Part shown: positions 34,375 through 46,274 of the stretch, piece after piece | Layout of the letters: each line of letters opens with the position of its first letter | Numbering within the stretch: position 1 is the stretch's first letter | Made by a program: the position numbers and the translations under genes | NCBI GenBank assembly: GCA_037043455.1 | Contig: JAWPHD010002610.1 | Coordinates: forward strand, 1 to 64,000 | DNA from: Cyrtodaria siliqua | Lineage: Eukaryota; Mollusca; Bivalvia; Adapedonta; Hiatellidae | DNA length: 64,000 bases | Direction of reading: 5' to 3' | Notes under the pieces: model-generated | Database searches by the model: none | Seen by the model: the letters and a program-made list of their open reading frames with translations, nothing else | What the model was told of the DNA's origin: nothing

Positions 34375-36466
34375 GTGTTGAACCTTAAATTTCACAGAAA
34401 CGAATTCTTCACACGTGTGAGGAATTTGTGCGAATTCTTCACACATGTAAAGAATACGTGCGGATATTTCACAAAAATCGCACGAATATGTCACCGATTT
34501 TTGAAATTTACGTTTGGCATCTCTACCGCTAGTAGAGCAAAAACGTATTTTTCACATGTTAAAACAGTATGAAAAAAATGCAATAAATGATTGTTTAGAC
34601 GAAAACGTCACATGTACATACAGATCGGCGAAAATATAACATTATTAGAAAAATAGGCAGAGCACAACACGACACGACAGAACAAAACAGAAGAGAACAG
34701 AGAATGGAACAGAACAGAATAGAATAGAATTCCATTAATGGTGTGCTGTTTTAACGGCAACAAACAATGTATGAATTTGGCTTGTGTACATCTGTACGGT
34801 GTATGTTTTTGGTTTTCTCTCATACGATCCATTAGGAAGAGACGGCGAAGCGCGAAATAACTTTGAAATTTTGAATCGTGTTCTTCGCGCTTCCCCAGTG
34901 CGTCTTCGTGCTCCATCATCGTGTTTTCGTGCATTGCCTAAAGGCCGATGCTCAAAACCTGAAGCTGCGATGACCATGCCTGATGGTGCAATGGCAATGC
35001 ATGAAAGGTGCGATGGCGTTGCGCGAATGTGCAATGGCGATGCGCGAAGGTGCAATAGTGATGCGCGAAGGTGCGATGGCGGTGCCAGAAGATGTAATGA
35101 CGATGCACGAAGATGAGATGGCGGTGCCCGGAGTTGCGATGGAGAAGCGCAAAGGTGAAATGGCGTTGCGCGAATGTGCAATGGCGATGCGCGAAGGTGC
35201 AGCCATCGCACCTTCGCGCTTCGTCGTCGCATCTTTTCGCTTCGTTATCGAAACATCGGGCTTCTATAGTCTTTTTTTATGATAGCAGAAATGACAGACC
35301 TAACAATATGTATTGATAACAATACTTTACATCATTTGGTCCGTTAAATGGGAGAGTTTTAATAACTAGGCGTTTTATGCAAAAATAACATAGAACAGTC
35401 GTAAAGGTAAAATCGCGCGATGTTTACCATATTTTAAGGGTTACAAGTTTGTCCGTAAACGAAACAAATGAAAATGTCAATACAGGTAAATCCCTTTCAC
35501 AAAGGTTCAGTACCTACAAATGTGTCCATATTACATGGGTGCCCCTGCTTTAGTGCGACCTTGACATTGAAGGTAGCGCCTGGCGGTTGCATGCTTGTGT
35601 TATGAGGAATAAATGTGTCATGATCGGTCTATGTATGTGGAATATACAGAGCGGACACGAATGTCCATACAAACTCTATGACCTCTAAGCGCCCAGCGAC
35701 ATTGACCATGAATATAGCCACCTGGCCGTTGCGCGCTGCGCACCATTGTTTTATATGAGGAATAATTGTGAGAAAGTTATGGAGCCGACATGAAATTTCG
35801 GACGGACAAGCGCACGCACTGACGGGCAGGGGTAACACATTTATGTGCCAATTTTTACGTCGTCGAAAATTATGCTGTGCGAGCTAAAGTAATCGATTTT
35901 GGCAAGTTATTTGTCTGTCCGTAAATATCTGTAGCAAAACCACATCGCAAATCTATATAAACATATCCTTTGAAAAGCTAGAATGATTTAAAAAATACGA
36001 GTCAGATTGGTCAATAATTGACTCAACTGTAGTGTGTTAACAAGGTAGAATATGGCTTTTTTACTAAATCATGGGCCATAACTCTGGTCATACTTGTATG
36101 ATCTGGCCCATTATCGAACTTGGCCAAGATCTTTTGGTCATATATGTTTTGTCCAAGGTTGGTCAAGGGTCAAGATTGCTTGAAAAATGTGGCCGCTAGA
36201 CTGTTAACATACCAATTGTATGATATAAGCAATAAACTGTATCTTGTCAGCTGGCTGTGAAAAATACGTTCGTATGAAAAAGTAAAAAAAAAGTCAAACG
36301 TATATGTGACATTTTCGATTAGTGATATTTACGGCCGTATTTGTAACAAAAGTGAGAAGAATTCGCACGAATTCTTCACACGTGTGAATTCGTATTTTTC
36401 ACACGTGTGAATTTGTATTCTTCACACGTGTGAAGAATTCGTTTCTGTGAAATTTACGGTTCAACA
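34375..36466. mobile_element. 2.1-kb element with palindromic CACGTG-rich inverted ends
   Basis: Left end 34375-34420 and right end 36421-36466 are inverted copies over 46 bp with two differences (core AAATTTCACAGAAACGAATT, then CTTCACACGTGTGA). Inside both ends the palindrome TTCACACGTGTGAA recurs in several degraded copies (34411, 36378, 36401, 36424), each with a CACGTG core. The middle (34860-35260) is a GC-richer tract of GCGATGGCGNTGCGCGAAGG-like units in both orientations. No transposase frame was recognised; the open frames follow the repeats. Confidence 0.7.
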
Positions 36467-36549
36467 TACGTGAGTATAAAGAATTCGGAATTTGGAAGCG
36501 ATCAGGACAATCCCTATCTATATAAAGCTATCACAATTTTTCTTGTTAT

Positions 36550-37826
36550 AAGAAATAGCAACACTGTTGTATTGTAATGTTTTAGATATTTAACACTGTT
36601 GTATTGTAATGTTTTAGACATTTAACAATGTTGTATTTTAATGTGTTAGACATTCAACCATGTTGTATTGTAATGTTTTAGACATTCAACAGTGTTGTAT
36701 TGTAATGTTTTAGACATTAAACAATGTTGTATTGTAATGATTTAGACATTAAACAATGTTATTTTGTAATGATTTAGACAATCAACAATGCTGTATTGTA
36801 ATGATTTAGACATTAAACAATGTTATTTTGTAATGATTTAGACAATCAACAATGTTGTATTGTAATGTTTTAGACATTAAACAGTGTTGTATTGTAATGT
36901 TTTAGACATTCAACAGTGTTGTATTGTAATGTTTTAGACATTCAACAGTGTTGTATTGTAATGTTTTAGACATTCAACAATGTTATTTTGTAATGATTTA
37001 GACAATCAACGGTGTTGTATTGTAATGATTTAGACAATCAACAATGTTGTATTGTAATGTTTTAGACATTCAACAGTGTTGTATTGTAATGTTTTAGACA
37101 TTCAACAATGTTATTTTGTAATGATTTAGACAATCAACAATGTTGTATTGTAATGTTTTAGACATTCAACAATGTTGTATTGTAATGTTTTAGACATTCA
37201 ACAGTGTTGTATTGTAATGTTTTAGACATTCAACAATGTTATTTTGTAATGATTTAGACAATCAACAATGTTGTATTGTAATGTTTTAGACATTCAACAA
37301 TGTTGTATTGTAATGTTTTAGACAATCAACAATGTTGTATTGTAATGTTTTAGACATTCAACAATGTTATTTTGTAATGATTTAGACAATCAACAATGTT
37401 GTATTGTAATGATTTAGACAATCAACAATGTTGTATTGTAATGTTTTAGACATTTAACAGTGTTGTATTGTAATGTTTTAGACATTAAACAATGTTATTT
37501 TGTAATGATTTAGGCAATCAACAATGCTGTATTGTAATGTTTTAGACATTCAACAATGTTGTATTGTAATGTTTTAGACATTCATCAATGTTGTATTGTA
37601 ATGATTTAGACAATCAACAATGCTGTATTGTAATGTTTTAGACATTCAACAATGTTGTATTGTAATGTTTTAGACATTCATCAATGTTGTATTGTAATGA
37701 TTTAGACAATCAACAATGTTGTATTGTAATGTTTTAGACATTCATCAGTGTTGTATTGTAATGATTTAGACAATCAACAATGCTGTATTGTAATGTTTTT
37801 GACATTCAACAATGTTGTATTGTAAT
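36550..37826. repeat. 31-32-bp satellite, about 40 units
   Basis: Tandem units of AACAATGTTGTATTGTAATG followed by TTTTAGACATTC, with two main variants (GTTGTATTG versus GTTATTTTG, and GTTTTAG versus GATTTAG) mixed along the array, suggesting higher-order duplication of multi-unit blocks. Confidence 0.95.
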
Positions 37827-37916
37827 TATCATTATCTACTTAGAAAAACAAATAACCACAATCAACTGAACGCAAGCAAGCTTCATGCAAGAGCAAAATG
37901 GCCGCTCGACGGTTTA

Positions 37917-38045
37917 TTTTAATAATATTTTATTGCAGATATGTTACAATACATAAATTCAACATCACAATATTTATAGCAACATAAGTAAATGGATTGA
38001 ACTACAAGTTATTACAACATTAGTTACAGTTCTCTCCATAACAGT
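37917..38045 (+). repeat. Dispersed repeat, empty-site partner of 47722-48230
   Basis: TTTAATAATATTTTATTGCA through TACAGTTCTCTCCAT is the reverse complement of sequence at 47722-47813 plus 48183-48220. Here it is uninterrupted, whereas the other copy contains a MITE. Confidence 0.85.
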
Positions 38046-40270
38046 TTGCTCGAAGGTTAAGTGTTTCTCAAAGCAAACAAAGACACGAAAGAAAAAAAAT
38101 ATACAAAACAAGTTCAGCACGACATTTTAGGGACATATATTAAACTTATGAACATTGATATAAGTGTTTGAAGATATTAGACATGCTAGGTGAGGATATG
38201 ATTTTTAAAAAAATTGTGTTATTTTATTATTTTCTAAGCGAAGTAGCAAAATTACCTCCCATATATTTAAAACAACTTATTCCATTATACAAACGTACTG
38301 CTTTAAACAAATGTAATGTTTGGCATGGATAAGAATTGTCGATTCTGTCATTGTTTAAACAATGATGAAATGTGTCCACAGACGATTGTTATTCTCAAAC
38401 AAAAACATTCCAAATAATTTTAATTACCTCCCTTTTCATTTGAGAAATGGGAACGATTTTCGATAACCTATAGAAGTATATTCCCATCATATTTGCTTTA
38501 TATTTATTACCGACTTTGTTTAAAAATCACTTTTTAGCATTGTTATGGTCATATCTATGTCACTTTATCATTCGCGCAAACATACACGGCTTTGTATCTC
38601 GTCTATGGATAAGACATTCATAATATGTGCTAAATTTATTTTGCTCTGTAAATGTTAAAGTCAGTGATAGCAAATGTAGGTAGTCGTTAACTGCTTTTAA
38701 TGAATGATATGTTGGAAAACTGTTTCTTCACTGAAATAGTTTAATGTTAAATATACATAATAAGTAATATGTTAAATTACGTAATAATTAGTATTATTAA
38801 TAAATAAATAACAACTACAAATAAAGTGCTAAACGATTATTCAAAGTATCACCAACAAGACTAGTATTTTCATTTGGAGGGACAAGGCTATCTCTAAACT
38901 GTAATTTCCTATAATAACCTAACCATCAAAAAGTACCCTACGCAAAACATGTTATTGAAATTAGCAAACCAAATAAAACACTCACTTTTCAGTGCGTCTC
39001 TATATAGAAAATTTTCAAAGACAGAGATCGACAGCCTACGTTGTAAGCATGGCACTGTGATCTCAGCTGGTGAATTGAGAAGTATCTAGATTTTTATGTA
39101 ATGATGTCTGGGCTTTCAAGGCTGGAAGTTAAGTGTACTTGATAACATCTGATTTATCATCTAGGTTATGTTACAGAGCTATGTAAACGAAGTGTTAATG
39201 CTCAGGAGTTATTTTAGCTTAATGGATTTTATGGTAATTCATTTTAAGGTAAACTTTTGAAGTTAGCTAGTTGAGGCAAACTATAGACGAGTGCATACAT
39301 GTGAAACAGTGTACGATTTATATTGCCTATTAACTCTTAAAGCTCTAAGCACGACTAAATTAGCCGTTGCGTCCATTGTAAATCCAGATCAGCCTTCTGA
39401 TCAGGGTTTACAATGTCCGGCTGCTGATCAGTCATCCCCCACCCAAAAAAACAAGGGTCACATACCGTTTAATTTCTGAGCACTGTAGATGGAATAAATA
39501 GAGTGTTTCTGGCGCATTCTGGTGCATTTTCGAGATGCATTTAAATGCTAAAACATACATGTTTTTGCTTAATTTTATTTAGACACACATACAACTGTCA
39601 ATTTCCTTTTGATTATCAATACCCCACTTGCAGTTTTTATTGTTCGAAATGTTCGTTTCCCAGAATAATCTGCAGGCCCGGGCCTGTAGTGCATTAGTGC
39701 AGCTACGCCACTGGTAGCGGGTTAAGGGTAACTGCTGCCTAGTTTGTTAGAGGGTATAGAATTTGCACAACTCTGCAGTTCAGGGTGAGAAGGTTCTAGG
39801 CCCATTTTCCATATTTTATCTCGATGTACATGGAAGATGAGCCTGGCATGTTCTTGCCTGTTAGGCGACATATAACCTTTTCATGTGTTGGTGCGCCTTA
39901 AAACCCCTATTCAATCAATTCTAAGGAATGGCGAGGCTCTGCCGAGTCATTCTGCCTTTTCATGCCTAGCCAATCTAACTTGATAGTAGCAGAATATCCA
40001 CATTATTTTGAATGGTTTACGCTAGTTTATTAGAGTTTTATCTACAGAATGTTTGTCGTTGACGCAGCCATATTGTGTTTTCGTCCTGACGTTTAATGAC
40101 GTGGTATAACCTTCCGCATGCTTTTGCTTTATCAGTCGCCGCCTGATAAGCAAACATTGTTAGTTGACCCATTTACTGCAAAATCAGTTGCAAGTCATCT
40201 GTATTAATTTTATTTGAACCTTTTTTGTTTTTGTTTCTTCTTTTGCTGATTTATTAAACTTCGTTTTCAG
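38046..40270. other. Region upstream of the SLC23-like exons
   Basis: AT-rich. Repeat fragments include 39331-39480 (related to the hairpin element at 40718) and 39785-39925 (AGAAGGTTCTAGGCCCATTT to GGTGCGCCTTAAAACCC), a family also seen, interrupted, at 47510-48255 and in pieces at 7790 and 62405. No coding exon was recognised. Confidence 0.45.
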
Positions 40271-40384
40271 ACCGGCACAAGCGCAACAAAAGGAGGCACA
40301 AAGATGCAGTCAATTCTGTCCGGTCTGCAGTACAAGGTGGACGACAACCCGCCATGGATAACTACTATACTCTTGGGATTCCAG
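40271..40384 (+). CDS. SLC23-like: SLC23-like transporter exon (N-terminal)
   Basis: Acceptor TCGTTTTCAG at 40261-40270, then an open frame TGTSATKGGTK, a methionine at 40304 and QSILSGLQYKVDDNPPWITT followed by ILLGFQ; donor GTAAAT at 40385, phase 0. The YKVDD-PPW----LLGFQ pattern is the hallmark opening of SLC23 nucleobase/ascorbate transporters, just before helix 1. The frame has no stop before the methionine, so coding could also begin in an unseen upstream exon. Confidence 0.85.
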
Positions 40385-42079
40385 GTAAATCACACAGTCC
40401 TTATTGTAAGGGACACATGGCACTATTATTTTTTGTCATTAATTAAAATTAGCATATCGATATATTAATCCAGTATCAATTTCGCATTAAGCCTGCTTGC
40501 GTATAATTAAATACAATTTTCAGTTTCAATATTCTTCGTTATTCTAACATAGGTATAGATATATTATTGGTGCAATATCCGCGATAAGAACTCAAGTCCT
40601 TATTTGAAAAGTACAACGCAAATTGTTTTCGCATATTACTAATTGTTGAATACTATATGTTTAAACCAATGGTAGAAAAACGAAGAAATTTGGAATCTCC
40701 AAATTGTAATACCCTTGTTAACCCTTAACCCTCTACACATATACAATGGACTGTTCTTTTTTTGAAAGACCATTCCATTTATGTGACAAAGGAGTATTTT
40801 GGGGGAAATGACTGATCAGCAGCCGGACAGTGTAAACCGTGATCAGGCTGCGAGTTGCTTGCTAAGCGGGTTAAGGGTTAAATTATATGCATGATACTGG
40901 ATAAATAAATCAAAGAGTCTATTTCAACAGACGATGAATATAACAAGATTGTCTCATGTCCCTACATTTTACACGATATCGTGAAGTTGTGCGATTAGCG
41001 TGGCGTTTTTGTTCCAGATTGGGAATGAAAGCCGCATACCTAAATCATCACGTCAACTTTAATTTCCTGCTTTTTCAGATCTATTGAGTACGCATAGAGA
41101 AACTTTATTCGTGTTAGCCGTCCAGCTTCAGATCAATTAGTCTCGATCATCCAGACCTCTCGCGAGACTTCTCTCACAGAAGTCCAAACGATGGTCTGGA
41201 GTAAAGCTTCTTTAAAATTTTAACATCAAAACGAGGTGTGGACAAAAAAAAATCACCAGCCTCTGATTGGTCAACTTCAGTTTGTTATGGAAATCCGTGG
41301 AAATCACCCCCTACGTCACGACGGCGTCAAAAAATACGTGACGTTACGCGCAATGTTGTGTAATAAAATTACTCCAAACATAGTCAGCGGATCACGATTA
41401 ATGCTAAAAATTGAATTTTAATCATCATTTTGTAAGATTATATTATGTTTTTTCGAGAAACTACAATAAAACAAAGTTTATTGTATATTTAATAAGGACG
41501 TACACACATCCCATTGGAACTTATGTTGCGCGTAATTCAACGTGCTCTTTGATGTTACAATCAAAATAACGTCACGTCGCGGTCAGTTTTGACGGTTGGC
41601 GCCGGTTATCGGTCAACATTTTTAAAGAACAGTGAGTTCAGACGATCGCTAGCGCTCGCAATCAGCTTGAGTGTGTATGGATGATAGAGACTACAGATCA
41701 ATATGTATTTATAAAGTCAATACACGTTTTTATCTACATTAATATATTTTTGGGTCGAATAAATTGTTAAAATATGACATATATTTCAAAGTCAGCAGTT
41801 AGCTTGTGTTACACGAAGATACATCGCTGTCAGCATCCACTTGTGTCTGACATACGGGCTCCAGACGTGTGTCTGACATACGGGCTCTTTGGAATGATGT
41901 CATCGATCAGCAGGAATCTGCTTCTAAAAATAGCACAGGCGAACTCTGCTATAGAATTTGAACGTGACCGTATGACAGGATACACTATAATATAATTTCT
42001 ACAGTGTAAACAATTTGTATTATATTGTGTGTTTGTCATTTCAATCATTTCCATATTGTTTTATTTTGTTATTTCCCAG
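40385..42079. other. SLC23-like intron
   Basis: Contains a hairpin element (40718-40881). Near 41840-41890 TGTGTCTGACATACGGGCTC is duplicated in tandem. Open frames at 41236-41421 and 41774-41995 lack splice context. Confidence 0.5.
40718..40881. mobile_element. 164-bp hairpin element (TTAACCCTTAACCC ends)
   Basis: TTAACCCTTAACCC at the left and GGGTTAAGGGTTAA at the right are perfect inverted repeats. The interior (GATCAGCAGCCGGACAGTGT) is shared in inverted or rearranged form with 39380-39435. Non-coding. Confidence 0.8.
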
Positions 42080-42246
42080 CATTATTTGATGCTGCTCAGT
42101 TCTAATCTGGCCATCCCCGGGATAATGGCGACTATAATATGTGCCATAGGAATTCCCGATGAAATGCACGTGAAATCTATTCTCATGGGAAACATGATAT
42201 TTGCTTGTGGAGTGTGTACACTGTTGCAGACCTTTATAGGGTCAAG
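42080..42246 (+). CDS. SLC23-like: SLC23-like transporter exon 2 (helices 1-2)
   Basis: Acceptor TTATTTCCCAG, then HYLMLLSSNLAIPGIMATII, a canonical continuation of the LLGFQ/HYL junction of SLC23 proteins, followed by HVKSILMGNMIFACGVCTLLQTFIGSR; donor GTAAGA at 42247, phase 2. Proteins of this family are about 550-650 residues with roughly 14 helices; these two exons give about 94. The LLQT-(T/I)-G-R end is where the family continues with a pore segment, but no following exon with LP--QG was found before the next gene. Confidence 0.85.
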
Positions 42247-42812
42247 GTAAGACAATCATTTAACGAGTCCCGTGCACATATTGAACAATCCAATCATTTT
42301 ATTTACGTCATGAAATCCAAAAATAAAAATTTGAAATTCGACCCAAACGTGCGCACGCGTGTGCACACACACACTGTCACACCAATTTATGAAAGATTTA
42401 CGATTAACGTATACATACTTTTAACCATCACTTGGCGCAATGCCGTAAATTGCTGGCATAATGTCGTACATTGCAATGTGTGGATTTTACAATATAGCAT
42501 TGGGGATTCAAGCCAAACGTCTAATTAGATTTGAACCTAGGAAAACTATGTCCAATTTCTTCCAAAACATGTTTCCAGCGTGTGTCTCCAGTTTTAGGTC
42601 GACTCAATATGTTTCTAATAAACTATATCTCAAGTTTCAGATCTGGTTTGCTGCATGCTTTTTCCCGTTTTTTGTCTCTTGCATAATTATTTCATCAGTT
42701 GGCCATGATTCAACTTTTTTCAAATGTATTATAAAATTTAACGAATACTTCCAAGTTGTAATTTATGATTAAAAAATATTTCATGCATATGCATATTCGT
42801 GGTCAGTGTTCG
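42247..42812. other. Downstream of the SLC23-like exon
   Basis: AT-rich, no exon continuing the transporter in phase 2 was recognised, and no repeat was delimited. Confidence 0.45.
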
Positions 42813-43770
42813 TTTTTAGCTCTACTGATCAGAGATCAGCAGAGCTTATGCCGTGGTGCGGCGTCCGTCGTCCGTCTGTCTGTCTGTCCGTCCGTCTGTC
42901 TGTAAACTTTTTTTTGTAGCGACTTCTCCTCTGAAACTACTGAATGGATTTTCATGAAACTTTACAGAAATGTTGCCCACGAAGTCTAGTTGATCCTAGC
43001 AAAAATGTTGATGTGAAATCCAAGATGGCCGCCAGATCTAAAAATAGGTTTTTAAAAAACAAGTTTGTAGCGACTTCTCCATGAAAACTACAAGTGATAT
43101 TGATATGGGACTTTTTCTAAAATGATCAGCATGACATGATGTTGGTCCTTGTCAAAAATAGTTTTGATTCAACTTTAAACATGGCTGCCAGAGGCCATCT
43201 TTGTTTAAATAGAGTTATATAGTAAAAACTTGTAGCGACAAATCCTTTGAAACTACTTGGCAGATTTTCATGAAACTTTACAGGAAAGTTGCTCTTAATG
43301 TTTAATTGATCCTAGCAAAATTTCAGATCGGCCAGAAATTCAAGATGGCCGCTACAGCTAAAATCAGATTTTTTAAAAAAGAAGTTTGTAGCGACTACGT
43401 CTTGAAAACTATAAGTGATATTGATATGGGATGTTTTGTAAAATGATCAGCATGACATGATTGTTATCAGAGTCAAACATTATTTTGATTTGACGTTAAA
43501 CATGGCTGTCAGCGGCCATCTTTGTTTACAAAGAGTTATATAATGAAAACTTGTAGCGACTATTCCTGTGAAACTACTTGACGGATTTTCATGAAACTTC
43601 ACAGGAATGTTGCTCATGATTTCTAATTGATCCTAGCAAAATTTCAGGTCGGCCGGAAATTCAAGATGGCCGCCACGGCTAAAAATAATTTTTCAAAAAA
43701 CAAGTCTGTAGCGACTACTTCCTGAAATCAAAATCAATCAGTAGAGCTTCAAGGTCATTGACCTCTTGTT
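42813..43770 (+). mobile_element. HINE/pearl-like element, compact and complete
   Basis: Left end TTTTTAGCTCTACTGATC with a small hairpin (GATCAGAGATC) and a GTCTGTCTGTCCGTCC tract. Near the right end ATCAGTAGAGCT (43737-43748) mirrors AGCTCTACTGAT, then the palindrome AGGTCATTGACCT (43752-43764) is followed directly by CTTG. The core has about two and a half units of the 320-bp repeat seen at 10116-13550 and 29027-32010. This is the clearest full-length member of that family here. Confidence 0.85.
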
Positions 43771-44194
43771 TATTTTTGTTTTATATACCACGTCTCCGGC
43801 ACAACCAGTTTAACTGGCTCGCGAGTTTAAACAGCGCCTGCAATGGTCAAACTAAAGGACATTTCTTGAGATGTTTTTTATTTCTATTTGCCTTCCTTGT
43901 ATTAGAGTGTTCCTTATACCACTCTTAATATATTGAATAAAATGAATATCTTACTAACCAAATGTGTTTGTATGCATTTTACTTCTGGTTTAATAATTAT
44001 TTTCTAATACCTCACATAACTTTCCTTATCTACTTCTTGTACAGTAATACTGGCTCCGTGTTTAATTATGTCGATATTATGGACTAAGGACCGAAACTAG
44101 TGTGTTTTTTTATTTTTATATTTCTTTATGTGTATACTCGTATTTGCTTGAATGTAATAAATGCATCAAGTCGTTTCCAGAATCTAACACCGTA
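43771..44194. other. Intergenic spacer
   Basis: AT-rich with no recognised exon or repeat. Confidence 0.45.
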
Positions 44195-44466
44195 GGTGGA
44201 AAGTCTGGGAGAAACCGCCGGGCTGAGAAACGTTCATGGGTATCCGGTGAAGATAGAAAAATGTGTTTTTATCGGAACCGAGGCTTTGCCGATGTTGGAA
44301 TTCCCTATCTGAACCGAATACCCATGACAGATTTCTTTGCTTGCACATCAGAGACATGTTGTGCGTTGACGCCGCCAGCTACTAACGTTTTGCTTGTGTT
44401 CCTGCATACCGGACGTTGGTGCGCGCGTGACTTTTATCTTTACCCATAAATATAAGACTTTCCACC
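44195..44466. mobile_element. Candidate 272-bp inverted-repeat element
   Basis: GGTGGAAAGTCT (44195-44206) is perfectly mirrored by AGACTTTCCACC (44455-44466), and an internal pair (TTCATGGGTATCCGG and CCGAATACCCATGA) is also inverted. The 115-residue open frame overlapping it (44102-44449) resembles no family I know. Confidence 0.5.
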
Positions 44467-44934
44467 CCCCATGTAAAACGTGAATAGCCTTATCCGGTAT
44501 ACAAGAACTTGTTTTCCTGATCACATTACTAAACGTTTCCCCATACTGTTTCATGCAGACTGCTTCAGCTGATTTATTTTTACATTTTCCATTGGAATAA
44601 ACACAAATAAAAAAATGTCTTTAAGAGCAGCGACATATTCAGATATAGTCTTAAACGACCACCATCTTTTGTCATTACACTTCAGTTGTTTTGCTTTTAA
44701 ATAGTTTGTTCAGCAGTTTTTAAATGTTAGGAAGTACATTGGTCTAGACAGGTTACGTGACGGCATACACGTTAGTCAACGCATAGCATTTGTTCAGGTT
44801 ATAGGTTGCTCTCACTTTCAGTAACCGTGGACATTTTCCATGAAAGCATATTGTGCATGTCCATATGTTTACATTTAATTGTTTTTTTCTTTGAATTAAC
44901 TTCTTTTCTTCACTGCCTGCGCATCCAATGTGCC

Positions 44935-45584
44935 TTAGTAAGGATACTAAAGATACACTGACGGAAGTGTCTCTGTTGCATTTTTTTTTAGCGTATCCAT
45001 GGCCGAATGGTTAACGACGTTGCGTTGTAAACCTTCGCCTCTCAACGCTGCGGGTTCGAATCCCACTGGGAGCTCGACTTGTGAGGAAGTGTCGATTCTT
45101 ACGGATGGCGGGAGGTGTACAGTACTGGTTCTACCCAGGAAAAGTGGATGGCCTGCCTCCACCACAAACAAATCGACCGTCATATATATATATAACCTCA
45201 CATGTGTTAAAAATGACGTAAAGCACCAAACAAACAATCAAAGCAACTTGCATTTTTTTTTATCACTATCATTCTCCCAGAGCCAGTTAATGTTGAAACT
45301 GTAGCGAAAATAATATAAATATAAGAACTGATTTGGATCTTTTCGTCGATTATGCGGTTTTAAACGCAAGTAGTGAAAGGCTTTTCCATAAAGCGCTTTA
45401 GCACGTCGTGGAATTTGCATTTACTACCTGCGTTTATTTAGCACTTTATGGATAGATACAGTAGATATATAGATAGATTTATGAAATTGGCCATTCACCA
45501 CCTGCGTTTAATCGTCATAAACGCCATAAAAATGCAACTTTCTAATCGGTGTTCTTCACTAAATGAATTTAGTATCCTTACTAA
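44935..45584. mobile_element. 650-bp TIR element carrying a SINE
   Basis: TTAGTAAGGATACTAAA (44935-44951) is perfectly mirrored by TTTAGTATCCTTACTAA (45568-45584). Its left third contains a family 1 SINE at 44991-45240, so the SINE inserted into this element or was carried along by it. Confidence 0.75.
44991..45240 (+). mobile_element. tRNA-derived SINE, family 1 (best-preserved copy)
   Basis: tRNA-like head with box A TGGCCGAATGGTTAACG (leucine/serine type), GTTGTAAACCTTCGCCTCTC and box B GGGTTCGAATCCCACTG, then body and tail (AATGACGTAAAGCACCAAAC, AAACAATCAAAG). This copy shows the promoter boxes most clearly. Confidence 0.88.
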
Positions 45585-45904
45585 CGCTATAGAAAGTTGT
45601 TTTGATAAATGTTTTTTTTAGTGTAATTTTGTCGTTATTTGGTGGGATTGCTACTATAACACAAAGCATAATTCACACCCTGTGTGTGCGAGCCTCTATA
45701 GGTGCTTGCAATAAGAATTGAGCTGAACAATTAATAAATGTATCTAAAATATTCTTAGAGAGTAAGTTCTACATGACAAATACATTATTATACACCTTGT
45801 TCGACTGGATTGTAATCAACTAATCGCGTCTGTCCAATATTTTGGAAATACACCTTATGCTATATGGCAAATTGTTAGGAAAGTTTATTATTGAGTTGTT
45901 ATTA

Positions 45905-46274
45905 TTCATAACTTTCACATGACATCATCAAAATAATTTGACCAATCAGTGATCAATAAAATAAAAGACCTCCACATTCTGGTAGGGGGTAAACTCGGTG
46001 TTTATCGTTGGTGCTCAACTGACTTTAGCCCTTTATAAAACTAGTTTGTAGGGATAATTATATTACAAGCTATATTTTTTTGTGTACATCTATGTATCTT
46101 CTTTTTGTGTTGTCTGATTTTAAAACACCAATATGGATACATTTAATTTAAATCATAGTCTAATATTTTCATTTTTCATACAGAGATTGAGGATAAAGTC
46201 CGAGTAAACCCCTTTATTTTCACCTACTGAATATCTCAACATACCGGAAGTTGACCGGATGTGAAAGTTATGAA
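45905..46274 (-). mobile_element. MITE (TTCATAACTTTCAC family, copy 2, reverse)
   Basis: 370 bp with ends TTCATAACTTTCACATG and CCGGATGTGAAAGTTATGAA, reverse complement of the copy inside the 40-bp minisatellite and of 47814-48182. Internal landmarks include GTAAACTCGGTGTTTATCG and CCCCTTTATTTTCACCTACT. Confidence 0.88.

Noticed and set aside
34735..35316. Overlapping open frames of 67-165 codons on both strands
   Set aside because: They follow the degenerate GC-rich repeats in the core of an inverted-repeat element; equal openness on both strands indicates repeat structure, not coding.
44102..44449. 115-codon frame in a candidate MITE
   Set aside because: It overlaps an inverted-repeat element and resembles no known family.
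45610..45723. Short hydrophobic frame (ILSLFGGIATITQSIIH) considered as a further SLC23 exon
   Set aside because: It runs straight into TGA, has no donor, and its similarity to a transporter helix is too weak.
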